From Gonapodya sp. JEL0774 (lineage: Eukaryota > Monoblepharomycota > Monoblepharidomycetes > Monoblepharidales > Gonapodyaceae): 64,000 bases of DNA. This document shows, in pieces, positions 1-14,500 of this stretch; the first letter of the stretch is position 1, and each line of letters starts with the position of its first letter. The notes beneath the pieces are model-generated. The model saw only the letters and a list, made by a program, of their open reading frames with translations, did not search any database and had not been told where the DNA came from. The stretch covers positions 1-64,000 of the forward strand of contig JADIIX010000092.1 of the NCBI GenBank assembly GCA_027604505.1, read 5' to 3'. Both the position numbers and the translations under genes were made by a program.

Positions 1-2125
<2,125 letters not shown>

Positions 2126-2344
2126 TAAGAGGGGGGAGGAAAGAAGGGAAGAGAGAGAGGGGAGTAAGATGATGGGGGAAGGAAAGGGGGGAAGGGAAAG
2201 AGAAGAGACTTGAGTCGGGAAGCAGGGAGTGCGCAGTCGGTGGTGTGCAGGGTGCCAAGTGCCAGATCAAGTTGTATGGGTGGGGGTGGTTGGCACACAC
2301 ACACAGGGGAACAAGCACACGCAGCAGGAACAGGCAGGACAACC
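2126..2344. other. Intergenic region between NKAP and eL33
   Basis: Divergent promoter region of about 220 bases between the NKAP start and the eL33 start. It is purine-rich on the plus strand next to NKAP (GGGGAAGG-type runs). It contains a short CA-repeat stretch near 2293-2305. No other gene is visible. Confidence 0.6.
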
Positions 2345-3877
2345 ATGGTGCAGCCCACAAGGTGCGCAGTCGCTGCAGGTCGCTCGCTCTGTCTGTCTTG
2401 GGGAAATTCCTGGGTGTCGCTCTTGTCCTTGCGATGGATGGATGTGACGTCTCTCCCCCCTTGTGCTGGACGTGGGGGGAGTGAAGGGGGAAGGGACGAC
2501 ACCCCCCGCCCATCCCCTCTTCTCCCCTCTTCTCCTCTCCCACTACTCCCGCTTCTCCTGTATCCCCATCCTTGTTCCTTTTGTCCCCTCTCACTCGTCC
2601 CTCCATCTCTTCTCCCTCCTTCCCTCCTTCCCATCTCCTGCACCCCTCCCCTCTCCCCTCTCCCTCTCCCCTTTCCAGACTCTACGTGAAGGGACGCGTC
2701 CTCGGCTACAAGAGGGGAAAGAGCGTATCAAGCCCAAACACTTCGTGAGTTGCCCTCTCTTCTCATCCACCTCTCCCCCCTTCTGCCCCTCCATCCTCCA
2801 CTCCAACTTTCAACTCCCGCCCCTTCATTCGATCGTCATTTCTTTGTGGACTCCTTCTGCTTACTCTGGGACAAGGTCAATGGCTCGGAGCGGTGGTTGG
2901 TTGATGGTTCTTTCGGGACCCCCACACCGGGACACTGCGGATTGGACAAGGACCACCACACAAACCTGGATTGCAAGTCGAGTCATTACTGGGACGGTGT
3001 GGATACATGGACAGACTGTCGGATCACCCTTTGCGGATGGACCACCCTGGACATCCCCCCACGTCCCCTCCTTGCTCCCAAATCCCACCACGGCCACTTT
3101 CCCATCCCCACCTCCGCATATCCTTCGTCCCTCCTCCATCTGATCTCACCCATTTCACTCATTTCACCCTTCCCTTCGCCTACCCTTCCCCCAAACCCTC
3201 ACCCCTCACCCCTCACCGCCCCCGCAGCCTCCTCTCCATCGACTCTGTCTCCACCCCCGAAGACGCCCAGTTCTACCTCGGCAAACGCGTCGCCTACATC
3301 TACCGCGCCAAACGGCTCGTCAACGGCTCCAAAATCCGCGTCCTCTGGGGGAAAATCGCCCGCCCGCACGGAAACTCGGGGGTCGTCAAGGCTAGGTTCA
3401 GGTCCAACTTGCCGCCAAAGGCATTTGGTGCGAGTGTTAGGGTGGTGAGTTGAGCATGATGGGTGTTGGTGGGGGGGGGGGTGGGGGGGGTGTGACGAGC
3501 GGAGCCGGGGCGGAAGTTGGGGGAGCGGTGTGCTCGAGCGAGGAGAGAGAGCGAGCCGATAGGGAGTGGGATTGTGGCATGGAGCACCAAGAGCGGATGG
3601 GTGTGTGTATGTGTGGCGGACGGAGCGAATCGACTGGGGTAGATAACGTGCCAGAGACGCACCACGGCGCAGGGAAACCCGACGCACCAGACATCAGACC
3701 CGGAGATGCGAGAACTCCCATCTCTGGACCGCTTGTGGAGGTGTGGGAGGCGTTTTTAAAGCCGAGCGGGGACCGGACGTCTTTAAATTCGGCACACCTC
3801 GCCCCATCACTCTTTTACTCACTCTTACCCTCCCCCCCAACCACCCCACACAGATGCTCTACCCATCCTCCATATAA
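2345..3877 (+). CDS. RPL33: 60S ribosomal protein eL33 (L35A/RPL33)
   Basis: Structural protein of the large cytosolic ribosomal subunit. Exons are 2345-2361 (17 nt), 2679-2744, 3228-3444 and 3854-3877, giving exactly 107 residues, the usual length of the yeast protein. The first exon encodes only MVQPT plus two bases of an Arg codon. Exon 2 gives [15 protein letters not shown], exon 3 runs from SLLSIDS through [19 protein letters not shown] to [15 protein letters not shown], and the last exon encodes MLYPSSI then stop. Donors are GTGCGC, GTGAGT and GTGAGT. The three introns are long (317, 483 and 409 nt) and rich in C/T runs. Intron 2 also holds a stretch of ordinary base composition. All exon phases close, so the model is strong. 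Confidence 0.96.
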
Positions 3878-5150
3878 ACCCCCTCACCGCCGGGTGCTGG
3901 GATGTGGTTGTGTCTCGTGGGTGGTGCGTGTGTAGCGTTGGTGGACCTGGCTTTGTGCTATGGGCTGGATGCCTTTGGGGAGGAGGCCCTAGTAGTGGGA
4001 CAGGCCCGGGGGGAGAAAGGCGGGGATCTGGCGAGGGTTTAGACGCGTGGTGGTGGAGTGGTAGTGGTAGTGGTAGTGGTAGTGGTGTTGTGGTGGTGGG
4101 TGGTGGTATAAATGCAATTATCATGATTGAGATGGGTGTGTGGAAGTGGGGTGGTGGTCGGGGTTGTCCCAGTCCCACCACTTGCCCTTTTGTTCCCGTC
4201 GTACCCAATTCGGCCTTCGGTGTCCCGTGGGCGTTGGGCGCCTGTTATGGACTCTGGCACTCCGCACAGACCTGTCCATTTATCTTTCTCTGCCACCTGG
4301 CACCTCGCTTGTCACAACTCACACATACCCTAGTGGCGCCTCACACCCTGTAAGTATGTTCCCAACGCAAACAAACCCGTACTTCCACGTCCCTAGGGGC
4401 CCCACACCCCGGCCGAACGGCCGTCAACCAGGATGGTACCGCGCACCGGCCGTGCACCTGTTCGAGTCTGTCCATAGACAGGGAACAAACGGTGGTGCGA
4501 TAGTGCGGTGGTGTGGTTGTGCCTCAAGTAAGAAGTTCGAACCCGGGCGCAATACGCATGTGTACACATCACACGAGTGCAGTAATAATGTGTACGTGCG
4601 TGGCGTGCGCCAAGACCAGAGACCCTGTCAGAGTGAGGAGAGGAGGGTTGACGGACATTCCTCGGTGGAACTGAAACGGAGCGGGCAGCGGGTGTTGGCC
4701 CACCCACTGAGCCCCGGTAGGCATAGGGACCACCACCACCCTTTGTAGGTACATATATGTATATATTTATATATATGAGTGTGTGTGTGTGTGTGCGTGC
4801 ACGGACGGGCTCGGTATCCTGTATCATGCAGCGTTTTGTGTATTATAGCAGACCGGGGTACATATGAGTATACCTGTCTGGTACATGTGTGGTCCCTTCC
4901 GATGTTGGCCACCCACCTACCCGCATGCTTCCCTCCTTCCCGCCCCACACCTGACCGCTGACACTCCCTTCCTCACCACAGGACTTTCCAGCCCCAATCC
5001 AGCTCTGATTCTTTTGGGCAAAATAACTACTCCTTTCTGGTACAACGGTCAAGAGGGTAAGGTCCAAGGGCGGTTGGTGCACGTCAGCTCGTTGGACGTG
5101 CACATAGTGTGGATATTATTTGTATGACAGGATCGGAGATAGACAGAAAA
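3878..5150. other. Gene-free stretch with microsatellites
   Basis: No gene recognised. It holds a GTAGTG/GGTAGT microsatellite at about 4050-4105, a mixed AT then GT dinucleotide tract at about 4750-4797 (TATATA followed by GTGTGT), and many GGTGGT/CCACCA clusters. Open frames here are low-complexity and have no family match that I can see. Confidence 0.5.
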
Positions 5151-5159
5151 CACTTAGAT

Positions 5160-6760
5160 TCGGGGCCCAATTCTCGTCCCACGGCCCGTCCCGCAACATT
5201 TGGTGCACGCCTTCTCGGTCGATCCGCCTCCGCTCTCTTCTGGTCGCGTCGCTTTTCGCAGTCATCCCCGTCCTCCCCATCCGATCGCCCGATCGCGAAA
5301 ACGCCTCCATCGCCCCGTTCTCCCATCGATTTCCATCGAAATCGAAATTATATATTCATCTTTGTCTGTCACACTTGCTCCTGTTTTCGGCCTCTTGGAC
5401 AATTTCGCTCCCAGTTGCAGTTTTTCTCACCCCTGCAACCCACCCCTCTCGATCCTTATTGATGACCCAATCGACGTTGCGTCCATGCAAATACAATTCC
5501 CCCTACATATTATCTTTCATTTTTTTCCTCTCTCTGTCTCATTCACCTGTGTTGTCACTTCTGACACCTGACACCCATCAGAACCACCACAGCTGTTCAC
5601 GTGGTCGCGTTTTCAACTTCACAACCAAGGACAGGTCAGGTTTGCTGTTTGCAGTGAACTAGTCCAGTCAAGTGTTACAACCTGGTTAACAAGCCAGCTC
5701 TCGGAATCTTGACAGTCACAGGGGTTGGGACACCCAGCCAACACCCCTCACCCACTGAGGTGAACTTTTCTTCTTCTTGTGATCACTGAATCACCACCAT
5801 GTCAGGGTCACTGAACCTTAGGCACTTTGGATCCAAGAACACTTAGTACTGTTGTGGTCAAAGGAAGCAGTGCTTTGAATTCAGTGACCCTAACACTATA
5901 GTGATTCAGTGATCAGAAAAAGAAAAGCAATGCACCTCAGTGGGTGACAGGTGTTGGCTCAGTGTGCTAGTGTCTGTGACTGTGATCAAGATTCTGAGAG
6001 CTGGCTTGTTAACCAGATTGTAACACTTAACTGGACTAGTTCAGTGCAAGCAGTAAACCTGACGTATCCACAGTCATGAAGTTGGAAACATGTCTACTTG
6101 AACTCTTGTGGTGGTTCCGATGGGTGTCAGGTGTCAGAAGTGACAACACCTGCAAATGGCACTGAGAATGGGTGTAGGGGAGTTGTGACCCACTTTGATC
6201 ACCACTCAAACTGGGGTAGCTACAGACACATTGTGAATATAGAGCATGCAATACAACACACTGCCGTCTTACCTAGAGACACAGTGCTATCTGTCAAACT
6301 TAAGAAAGAAACTGCGCCGTGCCTACACTATCATCTGGTGGCTGCTACGCCACAACCCTTAACCCTCAAACCACAAATACCCCTTACCATCCATCTAATC
6401 TCCAACCTAGTGGTGAGCTCCATGTCAACCTGGTAACAGGAGTAGTATTTGCACGGATTTGACTTGGGTCACCACATCTATAAGAATCGCAAGGGGTGGA
6501 TAGAAAAACCTGCAACCTGGAGTGAAATCATTGGAGAGGCCAAAAACAGGAGCAAATAATAGAAAAATATAAAGATAATTTGATTTCGATGGAAATCGAT
6601 GGAAAATGGGGTGATGGGGCTGTTTCAAAATCGTTTTTGATCAGGTGATCAGAAGTTGAGGATGGGGGTGACTTTGAAGACCAACACGACCAGAGGCAGA
6701 TCAACCAAGTATTGGGGCACCAAATGCTGGCAGACAGGCCATGGGACAAGAATCGAGTCT
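5160..6760. mobile_element. Large imperfect inverted repeat (foldback-type element)
   Basis: The segment 5160-5820 reappears in reverse complement between about 5880 and 6760. Paired landmarks are the start of the left arm (GGCCCGTCC near 5180) with GGCCTGTCT read on the minus strand near 6740. GATTTCCATCGAAATC (5328) pairs with GATTTCGATGGAAATC (6580), TGACACCTGACACCCATC (5563) with its complement near 6125, and GTGATCACTGAATCACCA (5780) with its complement near 5900. The unpaired loop is about 55 bases around 5822-5878. The right arm has about 280 extra bases (roughly 6152-6430) absent from the left. No transposase is encoded in the arms. The class could be a Foldback/MULE-like element or an inverted pair of a solo repeat. 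Confidence 0.72.
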
Positions 6761-7775
6761 CCTGCACATTGACTCAGTGGTCATATTGCAGAAGTAACAA
6801 GTAGGACAGGAGTCTCTCAGGATCTTGCAGCCATTGGTTTCATTGATCTTCTGCAGTGGCTGTGGGTTGTTATCCTCCAAGATGGGGCAGTTTTGAAGAG
6901 CAACCCTGCCTATGAATCACATCACTTTTTTCAGACCCCAGTCTTTCAGTCACCACAATTTTAGAACTTCCAGGAGAGGTTGAAATCACCTATGGTTGCA
7001 CCTGGTGTTCAAATGCCAGTTATGACAGATCTTTAGACAGCTGTTCCAGACCTCATGGATGCAATGGCTGCACATTAATGTGATACAGTCTCCTCAGTCC
7101 AGCGCACAATCCAGCCTTTGATAGAAACAGTAGACACTTTGAATCAGCAGGTTTCATCTCTATTGCAAGCGAACAATACCATGCTCAAGGCACTAGGAAA
7201 TGGAATTCGTTCATTTATGGAGACACTGACAGCCATTAATGCATCTTTTTTGACAGGGAGGGGGGTCAGAGCAACAGAGGAAGCCATGGGCAATGAACAC
7301 AGGGCCAATCCACTGAAAACCACTCACATGAAGCAAATCAACTTGAGCGTGATGAGGAACAGATTGTGAGTAGATGCAACACAAATTGTGCTGATGTTGG
7401 AAACCAGGAAGAGAAAGAACAAGCACCTGAGGGGGTACTTCTGGTTTTGTTGGCCAAGGGCTGGTGAGATGCCAAAGTACAGGTTCAATTGATCAATCAA
7501 GACAGTTGCCAATGGTTGATCTGAGTATGTAGATGGCAACACAGGGGCTCACCAGTAAAAGAGCTTGAAAAACGCTTCGGAGCTCAGTGGTGAGCTGGAG
7601 ATTCACAGCTTGCACGACAGCAGAAGGCATTGTACAAGGCCATTGAGGACCTGAGTGAGATGGAGGGAGGGTTTCAGAGGGCCATCCAAGCTCTTGAGAC
7701 TTGCTGCCTTGAGGAAAAGTGGTCCTTGGACAAGCTACAGAAGGGGCTTATCAAGGAGCAAAGAAACGAGTAGTT
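6761..7775 (+). other. Degenerate, possibly mobile-element-derived ORFs
   Basis: Next to the inverted repeat and of the same CpG-poor composition. A short frame at 7118-7369 gives a heptad-like segment (residues such as NQQVSSLLQANNTMLKAL) that could form a coiled coil. A second frame at about 7605-7773 encodes a Gln/Glu/Leu-rich helical tail (AIEDLSEMEGGFQRAIQALE) ending in TAG. The two are out of frame and I find no convincing intron joining them. They may be remnants of a non-autonomous element's gene. No catalytic motif is visible and no family is assigned. Confidence 0.3.
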
Positions 7776-8620
7776 GATGTAGCCGGTCGAGCGAGATTTT
7801 TTTTTGGAATCAATTTTTCTGTTATTTTTCATCATCTGCAAACTTGTTCACGGTATATGAAGTGTTGTTGCTGTTTGTGAAACGCTCTGGATGATGGAAA
7901 AGAGTGATTTCATTTGTGTAAACATGGAAATGTACCCTGAACAGAGCCAGTCAAAGCCCACAAAAGAGATCCAGTAAAAGACAAGGCACCAAACATCATA
8001 TTCTAGTGATATTTCATTCGCGTAGCGTGATCTTGTGATGAAGGGACTTTGAAACAAGTAGGATCAAGATGATGTATCGATTGGGGAGATAGTGCTAAGT
8101 CAAGAGGGTAGGAGACAGACACAGAACCAGCGAGACAATAGTTCAAGTCTTGATAGAGAGTTGATGTATCCTTCTGATCCAGAAAATCGAAAAATCGGAG
8201 CGAGAGAGCAGCATGAAGAGGGCAACACACGTAAAGACCGCTCGGGGGACCGCAGCAGGAAGACCTGGGGGACATATGCGCGAAGATACATGATGCACAT
8301 TGAGTTGTTACAGCAACGGCCGTTTTTGAGGAGAATTTCAAGAGAGAGAAGGCAGGAGAGTGTACGTTACTGTGGGTGGTATCTATCGAGGTCATTCCCC
8401 TTGCACACAGTGTGGGTAGTTAAATACCTGCGTACAACTATTCGAAACCCTCTATCATGTATTGCAATTTGTCTTAAAACTTCTCTCCATTTACCGTCCC
8501 CCATCGCCGTTCAATTGATCGTAACCTTCGAAGTACCTTCGAGAGACGGTGTTCTGGATACTCAAAAAGTGGATGCCTGCCCCAGACTGCAAACTCAAAA
8601 TATAAATCAACCCGCTCACC
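7776..8620. other. Intergenic region upstream of THOC5
   Basis: No gene recognised. It contains a run of ten T near 7796-7806. The open frame 8092-8631 lacks any family signal and overlaps the THOC5 start, so I treat it as chance. Confidence 0.45.
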
Positions 8621-11407
8621 ATGGACATTGACCCACCCAGCAGCCTAGAACTGCGGGATCGTATTCTAAGTGACTCCTCTCTCGCTCCCCTGGAGGTGGG
8701 CGCGCATTTCGGTTGTTGGGAAACCTGCGGATGGTACCTGACTATTTTGACGACAGCAAATTTCCAGAATTTGTGCCGAACTCCGAGGGGCAGTTTCGAA
8801 TGATCTGAAGGCTCGGAAAGTCCGTTGGCTCTGTGGAAGTGTTCTCTCCCCGAAATGTTGGACTTAGATCACGTCCGTCACTTTTCAGGCTAATCCCCTC
8901 AACACAGCATTTCCCGTAGCGAGTCGTCTCTCCTCCGCCGCTGCGCATCTTATAAATCTTCGCCGATTCCACCGTTCAGCCCAAAACCATACCAGGGAGC
9001 TCCGGAGGGAAGCGAATGAAAGGAAGTCTGAAGTGGACTCCTCAGTACTTGAGCTCCGGAATGTGGAATACGAGAAGGATCATTTGAAGAGGGAAATTGC
9101 GGTGTGTGAGGAGACGGAGTGAGTGGTTACGTGGATTCCGACAGGATCTGGTTTGGATGGACAGGGTATTGGTACGGAGAACCAGCAAACAAGGCCCGTT
9201 AGTCTCCGAGCTAGCAAAACGTACGAGTTCACTCCTAAGCCCATATGCGGAGAGAGTGGAATACGGGGCGGGGGGGGTGTTGAATGAAGTTCCACGTCCA
9301 GAGTTCGATTTGATTTGTGGTCGCCCGAACTGTCACAATTTGCGAGTGGCGAGCAAGCCACCATTAAATCTAGTCAGACTGATCAATTTGCTTTGACTCT
9401 CCAGGACCGTTTACGGCACCGTCGAGCTTCACTCCCTGGAAGAGTTTATGAATCGTGCGCCGCCTCATCTGACAGATGAGTTGGATCCACACAAACTCTT
9501 CCTGAACAGATTGGAGTTTGAAAAAATGGAAAGGACGCGGTGAGCCAGGAAAATCTGGATTGCAATAACTCATATCTTCATCGTACCTGGTCGGCAGATT
9601 AGCGAAACTCCAGGCTGAACTCGAAGCCAAACGAGCTAAAGTCACAGAAGATATTCTCCGAAAGCAACAGGACATGGACAAACTCGATGAGGGACTGGAG
9701 AATTATCTAAAAGTGACTTGCAAAATTGGAGCGATTGCTCAGGGAATTCCTCGTTCACTAAATATTCAAACAGGGTGGTGCTGAATTAGCAGCAACATTA
9801 GATGTCAAGTTGGATCCCACCGGTGTGTTGGACCCAGTGCGGCACCTTCCGAAACCTCTATACATCCTATACCGACACCTGGTTGGGTACCAACAGTCAC
9901 TTGGTGGGTGATTAGATCAAATCATGCGAGAATTGGCTACAAGAACATTATGCCGAACCCTTTTCCTGTTCATAGTCCTGACTTCCCCTCCCCTCACTGT
10001 GGAACTCCGCCCTGCCACACAACCTCCACTCCCCAAATCCGGAAAAGAGGAAGACGAAGAACGTGCCGCATTCTACGTTCGACATGATACGGAAGTGGTT
10101 GTCACTGTTCGGGAAACGCCTACACTCCTGGTCAATATGAGTTTTGCATTGCTACCACGCCTTGGTATCATTGTTATCTCGTCCCGAATCCCCGCTCTGG
10201 ACAAGTCGACACAGTTCAAAGATCCTCTAAGTAATCTTTGGCCAAACGATGATGGCACGGAGTCACCTGTACCCCTGCACGACTTCTTGTTAATAGGGTT
10301 GGTTTGTTACCAAATTTGAGGTATACGGTACAACTTGAACATCGTGCCAAGCTGACTTATGATTCCTGTATTCGTATGTTTCAATCCAAATAACCCACCA
10401 ATATAGGAACCGTCCATTCTCCTTCTCTCCCGAGGACGCGGGAGGTTATGCGTATACATGGGCCCAACACCTCTGTGGCCTTGATTTCATGGCTCCAGTA
10501 CGGCAACGTGACCATGCAATAGCTCCGTGGATCGAAGGTGAAGGGGGTAAAAAGAGGCCCTACATTTCCAGAGTCGTTGAGCTTGTTCGGGCGAGAATCA
10601 AGTCGTTACAGGCTTTGGTGAGTTTGCTTGCCACACAACCTCATCAGATTTTCTTGAAGTTTTGATAAGTTAGAGACTTAAAACGATGTTAACTATGCTC
10701 TTTGGTCTCCCATAGACATTAAACCTGTCGATCCTTAACCGTAGGTGTTGTGGACGCTCTCCATGATCCACGGGGCAGATCAGATACTTTCTCTTCAACT
10801 TAGGAAATACACTTCCCACACTTCCAGCCGATTCTACCATAACGCGAAAATCCACCGTATCAAAATTAATTTCATGGAAAGAACGGGATGTGGTAAGATA
10901 GTGTCCAAAGTTAAGATGCCGACGTAAGAATAACGTTCATGTCCTGTCCATTTCAAGGGCGATGGAGAGAAAGGCCGACAATTTAACGCAGTAGTCCAGG
11001 CTGGTGCCACACAAGTAACATTTCGCGTAACGATTTCAGTGGAATACCCGTTTGTTGCCCCTATTTTCGAGTTTGACCTCCTCAAAGACGCACCTCCTCT
11101 GGAAATGGGAATGGAAGTTGACACCGCGCCTCGATTCAAAATCTCTGAGTTGGATGATGACGACGAGGTTGGTGGTTCTGTGAGAGATGGTGAGGAGCGG
11201 GTGGCATCAGCGCCGAACGACCTAGCGGCAACAGTGGACACCCCGGTGGATCCAGCGATCACTGCACTGAGAGCTATAGATGCTGCGGTAAACAGGACTG
11301 TGTCAGACTTTGGACTACCTAGCGGGGATCAGAGGCTGTTGCCAATCCAGATGCATACACTCATACAGATGATAGACTCGCATTTTGCCTCGAATAGTCA
11401 GACCTGA
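8621..11407 (+). CDS. THOC5: THO complex subunit 5 homologue
   Basis: Subunit of the nuclear THO/TREX complex that couples transcription to mRNA export. The start is the ATG at 8621 (MDIDPPSSLELRDRIL). Exons I infer are 8621-8695, 8889-9118, 9405-9539, 9598-9712, 9774-9903, 9976 to about 10288, 10407-10617, 10779-10892 and 10958-11407. Phases close throughout except for two alternative donors at the end of exon 6. Recognisable THOC5 blocks are the LELRNVEYEKDHLKREI helix, ELHSLEEFMNRAPPHL, RHLPKPLYILYRHLVGY, YTWAQHLCGLDF and a C-terminal beta region GATQVTFRVTISVEYPFVAP. It is about 530 residues, somewhat shorter than human THOC5. Saccharomyces cerevisiae lacks a clear THOC5, so its presence fits an early-branching fungus. 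An acidic linker follows the last strand region. Confidence 0.82.
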
Positions 11408-11517
11408 TCGTGTAGACTTTACATAACGCATCTAATCTGATGAACAACGCCGCCAGAAATGAAGTAACAGATTTGATATCACCAAATATCAACACTCTCG
11501 ACTCAAATATCTGCACA

Positions 11518-14500
11518 ATGACCTTCCCCTCTTCCTCCCCTCTTCTCCCCTTCTCTTCTTTCGTTACCCCCAGTCAAACACAAGCTCCAGCAGCCAGTCA
11601 AATTCTATGTGACCCTTTGTAATCCAACCCTCTTGCTGAATCGTTGACACCAGAACGTGTCCGGCAAGCGCGACGAGTCCAACTACATCTCACCGGTAGA
11701 AAAATGAGCCTCGTCGAGCACGATCTCGATGAACAGATCGGCAGTAGGTGCGGTTGTGACATTGTTGTGTTGGTGAAATATTGAGGTAGGCAGGTTTAAA
11801 AGGAGGGCGTCTCACAATTACAGAAAAGAAGGTGAGTCCAATTCAAACCAGTACTTTGTGGCTTTGTTCTGATGATTGCGGGGTTCATCAACAAAACGTA
11901 ACCAGTCTCTCTCTGGATCGAACTGATCGAAACATCCACTTTCGAAGCAGTGATGCTTGAGCTCCATCTCATCATTCTACCCTCTCAAACAAGCAAGGCG
12001 AATTCGATGCCTCAGGGAAGAATGATGGGGACATTCCTTGGTGGAACCCCGAATATGTTTCTCCTGCTGTCCCAGGCATGGATCACCGACGAATCCCATC
12101 CTCCTGTCAAGAATTAGGCTGTGTGGAATCACCCTCCGATAGAAGCTCTTAACTTGGGTATTTCTCTTTCACTCCGGATCGGATTGCTACAGTTCTTCGG
12201 ACAGGTGTTCTTGAATGTCCATCCTTCGGATGCAATCGCAAAGTAGCTTTAATCACTCTCGATTATTTGATCTGTTCTCCAAGGATCTTCATTTCAGTTT
12301 CAAACCGATGACGAATGCTATGACAACGCGAGCGATCATACCAGCAATGAACGAACATTAAGTTCGAACTCGACTACGCACCGTCCCAATGAAGACTCCT
12401 GAAATGTTTCAGAGTCACGAGCTGCCAAGTTGTTGCTTGTTAGAATCCGAGATGGGAGACACGAGTACTGAGTTTGCAGTCCAAGGGAACCCTCGTCATG
12501 CATGCGGCGCTGATTTGGCTGCTTCATCAGACTAGACTCATCGTCCTGCGAGAAAACCGACTGCCAGAAGTGTTTTCTTTTTGTCAGATTTCATATTCCC
12601 AGTCTCACGTCAGCCTTATGGACAAGGATGGTGGCAAATTGTGCCCGTGCGCTCTGAAGAGCCAAATGTGTGCCCAACCGAGACAACCTATCTTCACTTG
12701 AAGATACAGATTGCTTGAAAATCGATACTGAAACACTCAGAAACGCTCAAACTCGAAACATCTATCGATATCAATGCCTTCTGCCTCGTGCTCTACGGTT
12801 TCTGCGAGCTCCGCCAGATCCGCTGTCGGCATCCCAAAAACGCCGGCGTCTAAGACCACCTCACAGGACCGCCTGGCAAGCTCAATTGGGTGTCGTTATG
12901 TGATGACAAGCGGTTGCTTTTGTTTGCTGGCGTTTGTCGGGGTTTTGCTTCTTGTTTCGTTCTCTCCCCTTGTCACTTCCTACATCTCCTTTCCCCACCT
13001 CACAATCCCCGCTACATCCCTCTTCCCCTCTCTCCAATCTTCTCACAATGCCTGTCCCACCTCATTTCCTCTTCTGTGCCCCCTCTCCCTATTTTCCTTG
13101 TTGTTTTTTGTCGAAATCCCTACCTCTCTCGTCCCCCCCATTCCCATGTGGTTCTGGTCGCTCATTCCCTTTCTTTTCTTTGTCTTCTATGCGACCAGAC
13201 CGCGAAAAGCCAAAAAAATTTACAAAACTTCAAAAGGCAAAAACATCAAAAAACACAAAAGCCAAAAACAAAGCGGAGACGCGTCAGTCCACGTGTTAGC
13301 CGATCTCACAGAGCGGAAGAGCGCAGCTTCTCACGGAGCACCGAGGCCTGGCGGGCGCGATTCCAGGAACTACTACGAAGGCCCGTGGGGGCGGCTCGGT
13401 CGCACACCTGTCGATGACGTTTGTGCTTCGGGCTCTACAGAACTCAAATTTGGGAGGAAGTGGGATGGGGGCGCGATTGCTTATTTGAATCGCAAATACG
13501 GTCGGGATTTTGAGAAATTTAAACCTCGCGATTTCTCCCGTCCACAGGCACGATGCACCGACCCCCAGATCGATTCGATGGCTCCGACGATTCCCAGCAA
13601 TATGCTCTTTCGCACAGGTGTTGCACTTCACACGTTTCCCAGGTGAGCTTCTCCAGTGCAGCTCGTTCTGATTTCGGCGGTAAACCCACGTGATCCGCGC
13701 GCAGACCCTCCCAAACCCCAGAAAGAAAGAAGGATCCGAAAGGCACAGGCACGTTTCCCGCACCGCTCTCAAAAGTTTGTGCATCTTATCAAATGTTCAA
13801 GCAAGCACGACGCCGTGAGTGCTCTCTCATGTCGTTGTTAGTGCTTTTTGAGGATCTGGTTTTGATGACCATCCCATTTCTGCCTTCAATACATCCAGTT
13901 CATGGGGTGACAACCAGAACCATTCCTTACCGAATGTTGGAGCAGGAACATTATATTGAGCGCGAAGCCCAACGCAAGTCTGTTTGGGGCGACGAAGCTG
14001 GACGTGGTGCTCCAGAAGAGAAATTAACTATACGGTGTAGTAAACTGTTTCTGTACCACATGTAAGTTTCTGCTCGATCCCTTGCTTTCGGACATCTGTA
14101 CGGTTGTTATAAGTCAACTATCTGACATCATCGTCGGTTCAATCTCTTGACCCATATAGCGGCGCAACGGCAATTCATCCGGGCACGACAGCGACCTCGA
14201 AGAAGGTCGAAGGGTGTGGCAGTTCCCAAGCGTCGAGTTCATCCACAGCTCGCAAGTCCAGACGGCAACAAATACTGAGAGCGACAGAACATAGACGATC
14301 CACGCCCACCCCCGAGAGTTCTTCCAGCAATGCGGGATCTTTGACTCTGGAACCTCCCCGAAGACGACCGCCAACGGCAGCTTCTCCCATGACAAATCCC
14401 GAAAGAATCATGATGACTGAAGACGAGCACTGTCAACAAGCACTTCAGGATGTCCTCCGATTGTTGCAGACGAGGACACCACGCCGCCGACAACGATCCC

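Noticed and set aside
4500-4560. TTCGAACCCGGG-like string suggesting a tRNA T-arm
   Set aside because: The flanking bases do not form the 5-bp T stem and no acceptor or anticodon stem is present.
8092-8631. 180-residue open frame upstream of THOC5
   Set aside because: No family signal and no splice continuity. It overlaps the THOC5 start in another frame.
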